From: Siphonodentalium dalli
Lineage: Eukaryota; Mollusca; Scaphopoda; Gadilida; Siphonodentaliidae
Direction: 5' to 3'
Length of the DNA stretch: 64,000 bases
NCBI GenBank assembly: GCA_032622095.1
Contig: CP136062.1
Location: 151,584,875 to 151,648,874 of the forward strand
This document shows positions 25,401 to 40,400 of this stretch, piece after piece. The notes beneath the pieces were generated by a model, which saw nothing but the letters and a program-made list of their open reading frames with translations, did not search any database and had not been told where the DNA came from. The stretch's first letter is position 1. Every line of letters begins with the position of its first letter. Both the position numbers and the translations under genes were made by a program.

Positions 25401-28400
25401 GGCTTTATGTAGGCAATAGAAGTAATGAGCGGTGGATAAATATAAATATTTCCTACTAAAATACTCACTTTTCATACATTTGTGTTCTATCATAACAGTA
25501 TGATCTGTTTCCGAAGAACCTAAAAATACAGATGCATTCAGAGTTATAACAAAGTAACACAACTGACAATATGTTTGCTATCAACCTAATTAACGTCAGG
25601 TCAACTTATGAGTGTTCTGTTCCACACATTGGTAAGCAAATCTGCTAAAAACTGTGGTTGATAAGATAAATTATGTGGACCCTTGTGGGGTGTGCAAGCT
25701 TAATGTTTGAGTTTTTTATATAAAAGTGTTAAATTGAACAAGAGAATGACTGTCGTCTGGTGCATAACCCCTTGTGGCATACTGCCTAGTGTGGGCATAC
25801 CTATAACCTATGGCTGATATACTTAGACAGGCGGACCCAAAAATCAGCATTTTCAGAAAAAAAAATATGAATAACTATCCCAAAGTTCAAGACAAATATT
25901 TTCAAAAAAGAGATGGACTGCTATCCGGTGCATACCCCCTTGTGGCATACTGCCTAGTGTGGTCATACCTATAACCCATGACTGATATACTCAGACAGAT
26001 TGACCCAAAAATCGGCATTTTCATATAAACAAGGTTGAATAACTATAGAACGAAAAACCTAAACAAAATTATTGCACATGCCATTGAATGTCCTCATAGT
26101 GGTGAACAGCCATAACAAATTTCATTGAGATCCGAGCATTATTGTTCAAGTTATGGCCTGAAAGACATCGGACCGACCAAAAAGCCAACATTTCCAGATA
26201 AATAAATATGAATAACACTAGAATGAAAAATCCGAACAAAACGATAGAACCTATATTGAATGTCCTCATAGTAGTGAACATCCATACCAAATTTCATTGA
26301 GATTCGAGCACTACTGTTCAAGTTATGACATGAACAGACATCAGATGGATGGACGGATGCACGCAGGAATGCACGGATGGTCAGTGCAAATTAGTATATC
26401 CCCTTTTTTTTAAAAGGGGGTTTAATAAACGAAGAAGAAGAAAAAGGCCAACTCTTGGATGGAAAATGCAATAAAATCATTGGGCCCTCATTTGAAAGAA
26501 CCTCCAGTGGCTCCACACCAAATTTCATTGAGATAAGATAACCCATGGCTGTGACATATGCTTGGATTGACAAACAGACGGTCAGATATAATCCAATATT
26601 TCCCCCCATTTTTCTTCAAAAAGTGGGAGTATAAATAGATAAGTTTGAAAAAACAACCAGCCAGCCTGAAATTGATATGTTATCAATATTGGTATAACTC
26701 ACCTAAAATCACCAGTATCTAGATGGATGGCTTCAGAAAAGAGCTGGATAGCAGCTGAGTACTGGCCTAATTGTGCCATCTCATTTCCTCGTACTGCAAT
26801 CAAGGAATAATCACATAGTTTGAGGAGACTATTATTAAACAGAATTAAATTTAAAGCTCTGTGGCAGTTGATGATGTATTTTTCAAGATTTATTTAAGAA
26901 ATGAATGTAGTTTGAATGTGTTTTATTTAAAGGGTATAGCGCTGTGGCCATTGGATATAATTGAACCACGAGGCCATTCACACTAAATGTTCTCCAATGG
27001 CCACAGCAACATACCCCTCAATAGAACTCACTCAAACTACATTAATTTATTATATTTATATAGCTTTTTCCTTATTAATTTCTATAAACTCAGCTGAATT
27101 GTTTTCCTGAAATATATCTGCAGTTTGGATATTAAACCATGCTCACTGTAAGTTAGCCCAATATTCTACCTGTGAGTTATTGATTGATCAGTCTATGGCC
27201 ACACACTAAATAACATGTCCAGTTATCTATCCACCACATTTAGTCATCAATATGTGACATCAGTGTTTTATTGGTGTAATACACAAGCCTTGAAATAGTG
27301 TCTGACATTTGCAGAATGAGGTCCCCAGAGGGTGAATTTAGTGATTCTACATCTCACAGCAGGCTAGCATCACCAAATTTACCCTCCTGGGAACTCATTC
27401 TGCTTAGGCCTCACCTTCTGGGAAGTATCTATAGTCTCAAATTAACATTGTTTTTAGCTACTTTATCCCATCTGTTCAGTTTCTATAACCCCCAACTTGC
27501 AGAAGATAAAATGCATATTAATCACAGGGAACTTCATTCAACAGCTATGCTCTTATTAATGAGGTGATGGGCCAATACTTACTGCGGTCATATCACCACT
27601 ACACCATGTTTATCATTTTTATGTGTACACATACCATGTATGGTACACATAATGCCGACGTCCGGATCAACCATCCGTCGTTCGTCTGTCCGTCGAGCCG
27701 TCCGTCCGTCTGTCTGTAGACACTTGCTATCCGATTCAATTACTCGAATATTTTCTATCGGATCGTGTTCAAATTTTATGTGCATGTTTATGATAACACA
27801 CTCCTCACCTGTATAGTTTTTGGTATCGATCGGTTGATCGGTTTAGAAATTATTAACACTTTGCATCCGCACATAGGCATGAGCTATCCGATGCTGTAAC
27901 CAAAGTATTTTTTGTCTGATTGTTTTCATATCTGATATGTAGGTTTATGATGACACACCCCTCACCTGTATAGTTTTTGGTATCAATCAGTTGATAAGTT
28001 TAGAAAATAATTAACCCTTCACACATATGCTATCCAATGCAATAAATTGAACATATTTCTTCTGATCTGCCTCATATTTCTTACCTGAGTCTTTCTTAGC
28101 ACGTTCTTCATCTGTATGGATTTTGGTATTGTTTAGTTAAGCCTTTCCACTCTTGTTTTTAAATAGAATTCATCCAAGCCAGGATGACTCAAACATTTTT
28201 CATCTGATTGACACCAATTTTGGTATATGAATTTGTGACCCCTAAATACAGATCAAGTGCGAATATGGGTTTGATCCAGTATATTTTAACAGAGTTATGG
28301 CCCTTTATAATTCATACCTCTTTTCCATGCACTATTAAATATGAATAGAACAAGACACAACACACACCTGTGTTATTGGAAGGAGATCATTTATTGCTTT

Positions 28401-31400
28401 GGACACAGTGACCTGATAGCACCACTGGTGGCTGCAGAATTATAAACAACTGTCAAACTGTGATTGATTACAGACTCTTTATTCCAATTCTGTTGAATCC
28501 ATGCAGTTCATGGCATTATTGTTTACAGAGATACTGTTGTCATAACTTAGAAAATAATTAATACACCAATTCCTTAGTTCCATCATATGATGTCATTGAA
28601 AATGATTACTAGTAACCCTCTGCACACATGATATGGTCTTCTGATGTCTTTTATTTGATCATTCTCCTATTCTATATGTCCATGTTGATGATGATCCACT
28701 TTTAACTTGCATGGATTTGGGATTAAAATTAACCCATTCGATAGACTCATATTATCTGATAGACATATATTAACTTATCACTTTAACTTTGAGCCAGGTT
28801 CATCATTAGAGGATATGTCTTATTTTGAAATTCCCTCAATTGCATTTGGGCTACAGGATAATATTAACAGTGCTGGGTTTCTTGAGACTGACTTATTGTA
28901 TGGGTTTCTAAATTCCATTCTTTTTGTTGACTACTCTGTGTTTATCAGTTCATTAGTTTGGGTAAGATTAATTCCTTACTATCCGATTTGATAACTCAAA
29001 TATTTCCATTAATTATGTTTATAGTTCTGGCACAGTTTATGATAACACACCTCTTACCTGCATAGTGAGGGTCATTTGGTTTATTTGCTTAAATATATTA
29101 ACATCCTTCACCAATTCTGTTGACACAATGTGATAGCTAAATATTTTTTGCATGATCACTCTATAAATAATCACATCTGTGATAATCATGACACATTCTT
29201 CACATGTATATATTTTGGTATCGATCGAATCGTTTTGAAAATATTAACCTTAACTTTAATTATATTTAAACTGTTTACAAACATATCTTTCCAATGATCA
29301 AATTAGAAGAAAATTAACATTTATATCCAATCATTAGCAATCATATTTTATATCCTGGTCTATACATCCCTTCTATAGTTGATCAGTTATTGATTGTTTT
29401 TTTAGTGGTGAAATATTAATAGGTTGCTATGAATTTTTAATATGCAGCTGACACAAAATATAATGAACAAAAAATAGCAATGATGCTAAAAAGAAACACA
29501 CAATGTTATGTCTCATGTTCCAATGTAATAAGTAGATTAATTGAGTTGCTATGATGTTTGTCTACCTAATTTCGTAACTATTTGATATTTAACAGCTATG
29601 GTGCTTCTCTCCGACTATGGAGCTTCTCTCCGACTATGGATTGAGCTTAATTAGCTTTATAACTCTATAAGACATATATGTATCTGTGTTGGAGTCACTA
29701 ATAGGTTGAAATCAAAGCCAAGTCTGTGTTAACATAATGTTAATGTGAGCAAGGTGCCCGATAAGTGTGATTTCACTTGTGAATTAATAGTAAGGTGTGA
29801 ATTGTTTAAAGATTTGCACTCATGAAAAGGATGGGGTAAAGATATATGAAAATAGCTCATCGCTGTCGCCAAGGTATGGGTTAAACATCTGCCGATCGTG
29901 ATCGGCCTCTCGTTTAGGGTGGTATTCATATCGCAGGTCACTGCGTTCAATTTACCGCTAATTGTTCTCCACCACAGAGTTCTGCAAATATCAGACACAC
30001 TATATCCAGGCATGGTAATAAACACATGACCCAGCTTAAAAATGAATTACTTGTGAAACAAAAATTTAGTTTTTGATGTATGATCATATACATCTAATTT
30101 TTGAAAATCAGATTCTAAGTGACAAAAGTATATGACTATATGAGAGCCACCAGAAATTGTTTGCACATGATAAAATATTCAATACAGATAATGGAAACTG
30201 TAACTCACTTGCAAGTTGTCGACTCCTTAGTATGACTGGGTCAAGGTCATCTGATTGCTGGAAGAGACACAAATGGTAAGAAAAATTTTAATTGAAAAAT
30301 TGAAGAAACATAAGAGATAGAAATCAACATATGTATGTTGTTGGTCTATAGAAATTATAAGTTTCAATTGAAAAACCAGTTCTAATTAAAATTAGACTCT
30401 CGAACAAGCTACACGTTACAGATTATATAGAATTTGATTATCTTTAACCCTTAGCTATTTCCATCAATGTATCACATTATTATTTTCAAAAAAATTGAAA
30501 AATGATCAAGGAAATATGGGTTGATACAAAAATCGGACTTGGCACTGAAAGGGTTAATATTACTGCCTTTATAAATAGCTTCTGTATGCAATCCATGCAG
30601 AATGATGTCACAGCACACAAATATTTTTACGATTCACAGTATCACCTTTCAGTTTGGTTTTGGCGAATTTCATAAAAAACTCAGTAGTAACTATTGAATT
30701 ATTGAAGTTATTCTATTTTCCTTGCTAGGTATTATTGGTAAATTCTGGACTCTTCATAGCCTTGTTTTAGTATTTAATTAGTTGTCGTAATCTCCAAATT
30801 TGTAATGTGATAGGTAATTTATTACTCTATTTTAATCTCTGTGGCTATTGTGTGCCCACATCGGGGATAACTGAAGTGCTCGTGCAATCACACTGAGAAG
30901 GGTTAAATCTGATCAATCACACAACGCAATATGTATTAAGGTTAAACAGTGTGAATACTTTTTCATGCTCATGTCAGCAGCGGTGTCTATGATCTCGAAT
31001 TATCTTAAAACAGGCCTTCACATTTTTTGAACAGTCAAATTACAATACTCATATCGACAAGATAGAATCTGAGTGTCAAACCAAGTTATTATTTCATGCG
31101 AGTTCTGGATCTGCCAAAGAAACCTCTTCATCAGACTCCAATTCCGACAATTGAATAACCAGTCATATCATGTCACATGACTGTCACATGACTGCCAAGA
31201 GAAATGCATGGCAACACCAAGCTGTTATCAACTAACTCTCAGAATTATCAACTGGAAGTACCCTCTCGTTGACAATTTAATTTTGTGTCAGTTTATTTCG
31301 GGTGTTACAGGGCGTAAACATGTGTTTAATACACTTTATTATACCATTCTAATGTTAAACTTTCATTTATTCTCACTATTTAGCCAATGACAATGACAAT

Positions 31401-34400
31401 GTGTAGCTCACTCAAAACTGAAAGTATATCGGGAAAGTGCTTACAAGAAAAGTGCTATGTTCAAAATAAAAAATGTTCCAAAATCGAAGGTCTGCCTCGA
31501 TTCATATCTATTATGTTATAGCCCAGAATCTATTTAAAACTTTCTGGGAAGACCATCTTTAATATATACTTACTTCTTCTCCATTTGACTTGGTTTTTCT
31601 GTCTTTACCATTTGATGGCACGTCTTGAATAATTTGATTTTTCTTTTTTTTATTTACGACTGTGACAAAGAATGCTGAGGTAGGGTCAAAGTCCTGTTGA
31701 TGAAAATATATCAATCAAGATAATCAACAATCAAGGTAATCAAAAATAATTAATCAAGGTAATCAACTGGGGTCAATAAATTTATTAAAGATACATAATC
31801 CGATTTAACACCACTAAATTACTACTTCTACAGCTTCGGGGGTAAATATATTAGATTTGATTCGAGATGCCCAGAGTTATTAGATTTCGAGTTTTGAAAT
31901 CAGTTTTTTTCACCACCTCAATATATGGCGGCCTGGCATGTATTTGACGAATGCCGACCGACATACTCTCGATGCCAAATTGCATTGAACAAAAATGAGC
32001 GTCGCACAGCGACCGCATTTATCCCATCGGGTCGCTAAAACATGACAGCTAGAGAGACACGTTTGCAGTTGTTTACCAAAACTAAGAATAGAACCAAAAC
32101 AAGATCACGTGCCCGATTGGGTCAGTTGCTAAATAAAGATTTGATGGATCATGCGGATCGATACACAAATTCCATTGGTGGGATTAACATGCAGTACTAT
32201 ATGATCATTAATAAGATTTAATAAGTAAATATCTGCCTGGTAATTTATTCGCAAAGTTACCGAAAACTCTCAGCAGCATCAGGGTAATATATAACCAGGG
32301 TGCTGATCGTTCTCAGTAAATCGGGAGAGCGGAACTATATCGCCGGAGGCACGTGATCAAGTTGTGAGAGGGCCAAGGTCTTTTCGCAAGATTAGAAAAT
32401 TGGGGAAAGTATGTTTTTGTTTGAAATTAACCCCCCCCACCCTCCCCCTTTTTTTGTTTGTTTGTTTTGTGATCCTGCGGCATTCGCTTGGCACTGACCA
32501 GCAGACATCACTAACCAGGGGGTCTAGTGTCTTGTTTCAGGACTCCGCTTGTTTGCTTGTGGCCATGGCGCATTGTGGGCCAAAAAAGGAAGACGCGAAG
32601 CAAGAAATGGATAAATGGACAGTGAACATCCTACCAATAATTTCACAACTACCTTTTTGATTAATAATTCATTAAATAAAGGTAGTCAATCAGGCAGACC
32701 TGTCTTTGTTGTGTTACGACCCTGCAGGATAAATGTTGACATATAACACTTTTTGTGACTTTTAAATTTTTTTTATACATCGACAGTGGTTAGCATTATT
32801 TTTTGGCAATTAATCGATTCTGATAACTGAAGCAGCATTTCAAGAAATGTTGTTGTAGTTTCCTGAGTATAAAATAATAGATGAGTCGAATACACCTGTC
32901 GGGAAATGCTTTTGTCAATTATTATAGATTTTATATTGATATTTTCTTCTAAAAAGCAATAATCAAGTGTGACATTTTTCCATTACTATTTTTAGATAGA
33001 TTTATCCTGCATGGTATGCTCCAAAGAACGTGAGCCGAAAATTGTCCCAAAATTATTGTATGTATATTATACCAGAAAATTTCAAATAAAATTAATATTA
33101 ATTGAAAAGCATTTCCAGAAGGGGTCTTTGATTCATATTTATTATTTTATACCCAGAATATACACAAGGGCCCTACAAATCTTAAATTTCAGGTCAAACA
33201 AAATCTCTTAATAATTAACACAATGATTTAAAATGAAATCTTGAATCATAAATCCTAATTTAAATTGTTAGTCCTACGCCCTCAATTATGGATTCTCCAA
33301 CTCAGTTAGAAAAGTATACATTGGAAGGGTCTATTATTCATCTCGGGGTGTTCAAGAAAAAACGACAGACAAACGAAAAGATCATTTGTTGAACTTATTA
33401 TCTGAACATTTCCTGAGGGATAACTACTCATCAATGAGTATTCAGTATAGAAAAGGGTTAACTTATTATCTGAACATTTCCTAAGGGATAACTACTCATC
33501 AATGAGTATTCAGTATAGAAAAGGGTTAACTTATTGTCTGAACATTTCCTAAGGGAACTACTCATCAATGAGTATTCAGTATAGAAAAGGGTTAACTTAT
33601 TATCTGAACATTTCCTAAGGGATAACTACTCATCAATGAGTATTCAGTATAGAAAGGGTTAACTTATTATCTGAACATTTCCTAAGGGATAACTACTCGT
33701 CAATGAGTATTTAGTATAGAAAGGGTTAACTTATTGTCTGAACATTTCCTAAGGGATAACTACTCGTCAATGAGTATTTAGTATAGAAAGGGTTAACTTA
33801 TTATCTGAACATTTCCTAAGGGAACTACTCGTCAATGAGTATTTAGTATAGAAAGGGTTAACTTATTATCTGAACATTTCCTAAGGGATAACTACTCGTC
33901 AATGAGTATTCAGTATAGAAAGGGTTAACTTATTATCTGAACATTTCCTAAGGGAACTACTCGTCAATGCGTATTTAGTATAGAAAGGGTTAACTTATTA
34001 TCTGAACATTTCCTGAGCGATAACTACTCATCAATGAGTATTCAGTATAGAAAGGGTTAACTTATTATCTGAACATTTCCTAAGGGATAACTACTCGTCA
34101 ATGAGTATTTAGTATAGAAAGGGTTAACTTATTATCTGAACATTTCCTAAGGGAACTACTCGTCAATGCGTATTTAGTATAGAAAGGGTTAACTTATTAT
34201 CTGAACATTTCCTAAGGGATAACTACTCGTCAATGAGTATTCAGTATAGAAAGGGTTAACTTATTATCTGAACATTTCCTAAGGGATAACTACTCGTCAA
34301 TGAGTATTTAGTATAGAAAGGGTTAACTTATTATCTGAACATTTCCTAAGGGATAACTACTCGTCAATGAGTATTCAGTATAGAAAGGGTTAACTTATTA

Positions 34401-37400
34401 TCTGAACATTTCCTAAGGGATAACTACTCGTCAATGAGTATTTAGTATAGAAAGGGTTAACTTATTATCTGAACATTTCCTAAGGGATAACTACTCGTCA
34501 ATGAGTATTCAGTATAGAAAGGGTTAACTTATTATCTGAACATTTCCTGAGGGATAACTACTCGTCAATGAGTATTTAGTATAGAAAGGGTTAACTTATT
34601 ATCTGAACATTTCCTGAGCGATAACTACTTGTCAATGAGTATTTAGTATAGAAAGGGTTATGACAGTTCATAAATTGCCGATGTATCATGAGATGGAATT
34701 ATAAATAAAGACAGAACAGATTGAAGAATTTGAAGATCATGTTTAAAATAATGTATTATCTATGGAACTTACAGCCTCATCGGAAGAACGAGATTCAGTA
34801 TTTCTGCAAAAGATAAGATAAGATTTATAGAAGCAAATCATAATACAATGATGTCTGCCAACAATAATATACATGGAATGATGATAATATAATTATGTTA
34901 GAGTTATCAATAAATGGTCAAATAACTCACTCACTCATATAAATATATTACATACATCCTGGAAGAAGATAATCCCTGAATAACTCTGTAGTCTAGGTTG
35001 TCCAAAAGTGCTAAATTATAAGTCTGAATCTGAACAACATCTAATATACTCTCAAATTGCTCGTATATCTTTATGGTTTGTTTTGGATAACAAGGTTTTG
35101 AGTCGCTCAAATGAACATGAAGATCCTGGTATAAGATTGGTATGCAAGATACCAAGTGTTTTTAATAGGATGTCACGCTGGTGCCCATGTTTCGCAATAA
35201 AAGAAAGAAGTGCTCCTCGGCTTCCAAAATATTGCATGTTGCACATTTTCTATCAGGACGATCAATTTTCGGTCTTTTGTATCTGTCAGTATTCTCATCA
35301 TAGTCAAGTATCGAATGCAAGTTTTTGGTATGTGTAACTTAAGGCAATTTTGACATAAGAACAGTAATGATTTACCACATATATATACTTTACTCGCATT
35401 TAAATTCGCACAGTATATTTTTTGTTCAGTTTGAAATTCGCGCACTTTGAATTCGCGCAGCCTGATGCGCGAATTCAAAACTGACAAAATATTTTCATAA
35501 AATTTATCAAAATCATATACCCGAAGGTATAATAAATTACCTCCATGATATAAAAATACAACACACGCACAGATGATACAATGTAACTGCTATTAATTTA
35601 GTTGTGAAGATAAGTATAAAACGAGATCTACTACACTTGCACTGTTCCAATAACAATTATAGAATTTATAGTATCAATAGTTATGGGCATCCCTGATATT
35701 AACTCAAACAAAGTAATGTGACATCAACAGCCATCGATATAGTGTGCTGATTTCAAACATGTCACTTAGTAGTTTACTTCTATTTTGATTAATGCACAAA
35801 CCCCTTTAATTTTCCTGCTTGTTCACTACACTTATGAGTGAGTGGTACTATTTTTCCCCCAGTTTTAAATTCATGCATTGTATTGGGCGAATATAAATAC
35901 GAGTAAGGCATATAAGACCCGCCGTCAGTCTGTCTGTGTGCAACTTGGTCACACTTTTGGCACATTTATAACTTTTTAACCATGCGTCCAATGTAGCCCA
36001 AATTTGGAACCTACAATCTGAGACTTTAGAATATGACACGCAAATTTTCAGGCTGATCGGTTAAAGTCGGCCTGATATATCACATTTTCCAAGAGACGCA
36101 ATGGTGTTTTAGCATTACAAAAGAATGGGTACCACTGAGAGCACTAAGAGAACTGTACAGCGATTCTATGTCCTGTATCAAGTGCGTGATAGATATAAGA
36201 TAAGAGTTATACCGACGAAATGCTATAGACCCGTCATTTTTGATGGGCAATCAACTAGTATAAAGATGATTCAAGTTCATTCTGCAAAAGATAAGAACAG
36301 TAAATGATTTACCAAATATAAATATAATTCAAGTTGAATTTGTCACCGAAACACGCATTCAGATTGGCTGAAAGCGGCTAAGTTTAGTTTTTGAAACACC
36401 AGTATCGGCTGCTGATCAGAAAACAAATTTTGTATGGAGCATGGTGTCTTGACAAAGCGCATCAAATATTTTAAAGCGCTGCCAGGAGTTACGTAATGGA
36501 ATCAACCTGAACGTTGAAACAGACATGGTTAACAGGAAGTCATTCTGGGGCTCTTCCAAGCAAGCCTTGAAATAGAGTGTCTGTCATTTGCAGAATGAGG
36601 TTCCCAGAGGGTGAATTTAGTGATGCTACCCCGCATAGCGGGCTAGCATCACCAAATTCACCCTCTGGGAACCTCATTCTGCTGAGGTGTAAGCAGAATG
36701 AGGTCCCCAGAGGGTGAATTTGGTGATGCTAGCCCACTATGCGGGGTAGCATCACTAAATTCACCCTCTGGGGACCTCATTCTGCAAATGACAGGCACAC
36801 TATTTCAAGGCTTGCTTCCAAGTAACTCCAGATGGAACATTCCCAGTGATTTGATCATCGATAAAGAATACTTCACAGTATGTAATGTTGATCAAAATTG
36901 CTTTTAACCCTTTACCCAACAAACCGGCCAAAACCGGCCAAATAAAGCTTCAACAGCCTAAAATATCTTCGGTCTGTCTCAATAGAACCATACATATATG
37001 GATATCATTGGAACCGGCTCATTGACCACATTGTGATGGTTATTGTTATGCCCTGTGCCAATGCATTCTCTTATATATGCGAGTCGACCACAGGTCGCCT
37101 CGCATATATAAGAGAATGCATTGGCCTAAAACAAATCTTTTTTTAACACTTTTTACCATTTTTTCTTACATTCTTTAACAATTTTATAATTTTTAATGTG
37201 TTAAGCCAATGCATTCTCTTATATATGCGAGGCGACCTATGGTCGACTCGCATATATAAGAGAATGCATTGGCACAGGGCCGTTCTGTTGGGTAAAGGGT
37301 TAATATTTTTGGTGGATTGAATTACAATGGAGATAAACATACTATGTTTCATTGTATATTCAGTATGCTTGTCTCCTAAATGTATGCATGGGGAATTTCC

Positions 37401-40400
37401 CTTGACCAATTATGCACAAAAGTACATGTCATAGATCTGATACTGACAAAGCCCGGACATTTAGAAAAGTATACGTAGTATATAAACAGTCTGTTGAGTT
37501 GCATAATCGAGAATTCAAGCAGTTTGTGAACGAGTCGGCTGTTTTCATGCTAAAATTCCAGAATATCCAATGAAACAGGGTACGTTTATCTAAAAAAAAA
37601 TTAAAAAGAAACTGCAAGAAAAACACTGTTTATTGAAATTACATGCTTTGAACTGAGATATCCTTGTTTCGGTGATCAAATCTCTGGGTATGTTCCTTGT
37701 GGTTACTCATAACAGCACAGAACTGTTTATCTAACTACAAGTTACCTGTACAAGTTTACATGCTCAAACTCACTAATCATACACACTTGAACCATCTGAT
37801 CTCAATAAATATCCTTGTATTCTTCACAAGCTCTTCAGTGAGAAGTTTCATGATTATGTGTGTTGCATTCTATTAACCCTAGTGTCAGGTCCGATTTTTG
37901 TATCAACCCATATACCCTGTGCCAATGCATTCTCTTATATATGCGAGTCGAACATAGGTCGCCTCGCATATATAAGAGAATGCATTGGCCTAACAATTTT
38001 TTACAATTTTAATAATTTTTTCTTGTATTCTTTAACAATTTTATAGTTTCACCCATACAGAGCCCCAGACAAACATGAGCAGACGACACTCTTCTATATG
38101 CTTCTATATATGTGTGGGGCTCCCTGCAGGGTAATGGATGTTTTTTATTTTATGTCCTAAAAATTGTAAGAAACATTTATTTTTTTAAAATGATAAAAAA
38201 TTGTTAGGCCAATGCATTCTCTTATATATGCGAGGCGACCTATGGTCGACTCGCATATATAAGAGAATGCATTGGCACAGGGTAAAAAATCCTTCACAAG
38301 CTCTTCAGTGAGAAGTTTCATGATTATGTGTGTTGCATTCTGTTAAGAACAAATAAAGTTAAAGGCCCACTTAATTTTTGAATTCCCAGATCACTTTATA
38401 TACAACATATTCCATATTATATACTATTTGAAAGAGGAAGCTCCAAAACGTACTATCAACTTATTAAACTGTTAAAATGTTGATTTTGTCAAGGTACTGA
38501 CATGTGTTCTGTGCTTAATTTCGATCTGCTCTGTACTGACAAACTATTATTCTCAATGGAAGGGAAATAACTCTATCTCTTAGTTGTGAATATGATGAAT
38601 TCTCGTGTAAATAATGGGGGAAGTCTTGGTGTGAATCTGAGAATATGTCATTTGGTGGACACTCCTAGGCCACAGCTGTTCAGTATTCCGGTAGAATATA
38701 TATATTTTGGTTCCTCTTCCGAATGGTATATAATAAAGAATATGTTGTATATAATGTGATCTGGGCATTCAAAAATTAAGTGGCCTTTAAACATGCATTA
38801 TCTGAATTAAAACTCCTAAATTACTATTTCTTTGGCTTCGGGGGTAAAAATTATTTAATTCGAGTCGAGGAACCACCCATCAAAGTTCAGAGTGATCAGA
38901 TATCAATTTTTGAAGATTGTTATTTCTCGAGATGTGCAATTTTTTGTGGCCAAGACAACGTTGTCAAATGGGCGGTCTCGGAAAAAATTGCGGATGAAGA
39001 TGGATAACTCTAAAATCAAGTGGTAATACGGCCAAATTTAATGATACTCAAGTGATAATACGGCCATATTTCGTTGAAAAAATGTTGATAAATAACACAT
39101 TTTGGGAAATTTGGTACCATAGTTGACAGTGGTTAGCATTATTTTGTTGCAATTAATCGATTCTGATAACTAAAGTGTATTTTGAAGAAATGTTGTTGTT
39201 GTATCTTGATGGTATGGGGACCGGCTGATCGGATTGAGTACCTTTAATATTACTTACTTTTTATCACATTTCTTTATATTATCTGCAGCACTTTTATTTT
39301 TATGTTTACCACATTTTTTATCATCCTGAAATAATAAGTGAATAAATTATTAATTAAATAAAAGGTCAGCCGACCACAGTGTCCCCCGACAACGTGGCAA
39401 GTCGATGCCGCTTTGTTAAAAAAAAAAAATGTTGAAATTTTCTAAGTTGAAAAGGGTTAATAACTCTGTAAAAAAAAAAAAAATTCCGACATCTATATAC
39501 TTGTTGCACATCTCCAATATGTGGGTAACAATACTCGGAAGTTTCAAATATCTACGATCAAAACTGTAGGAGGAGTTGATTACAACATGAAGGTATCCTC
39601 ATACAGAAAATTATAACAATATTCTGAAGTTTCAAATCTCTAGGATGAAAATTGTAGGAGGAGATGATTACACCATGAAGGTACTCAAAATAACAAGCAT
39701 TAGATCTGCCTCAAGGGGGGGGGGGGGGGGGGGGGGGGGCGGGGGGGGGGGGGGGGGGGTCCCTTGAATTGATCAATCATTATTATTGCCTCAAAAGATA
39801 TAAATATTCTTGAAATGAGATTAAATATTTACATTGCCAGTCTGTTTTACACTAAATTGTGGTCAGTGATTGGTCAACTGCCAGGTGGGCCACCCGTTTC
39901 ATATCCAAATAACACACAGACCCCCCCAATAACACACAGACCCCCCCCCCAATAACACACAGTCCCCCAATAACACACAGGCCGTAACACGCACACAAAG
40001 TCACAAATTGTTGACCTGATCACTAAAAACGGTCAGCAGAATAATTGGGCGTGCTTTTCAAAGTTCAGCCGAATTGCATCTGAAGCCAGTTATTTATATC
40101 GATCACGTTATCTTTGCTAAGTGCTTGAAAATCTTATATTGGGCTAGTGTTGAAACATTTAGCGATTTTAAGGAATCGACTAGTCGCCAGAGGTAATCGA
40201 CTGCTAGTCGACTAGTCGGACCACTTCTAAGAGTTCCCGTTTCTATGCCCATATAAAATGGGCCATGTGCATCGCAGTTTTGAGTATCCAACTCTTCGTT
40301 TCAGAACGTTCAAACGGAAAGCACGTGAACTATATAATCTCCCGTTTTGCCCATGAGTCTCCCAATCTGATGTCTTAAAACCGGCTCTCCTACAATCTCC

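Noticed and set aside
32364-32660. 98-codon plus-strand frame
   Set aside because: It sits in a degraded repeat, contains a low-complexity C/T tract and matches no family I know.
33389-34660. CRISPR-like regular array
   Set aside because: Units are contiguous with no unique spacers and no cas genes, and the surroundings are a eukaryotic intron. The same applies to 12585-12960.
35052-35487. Possible retroelement remnant (CGKSLLFLCQNCLK)
   Set aside because: Frames are broken and no reverse transcriptase or endonuclease motif is visible; evidence too weak to call.
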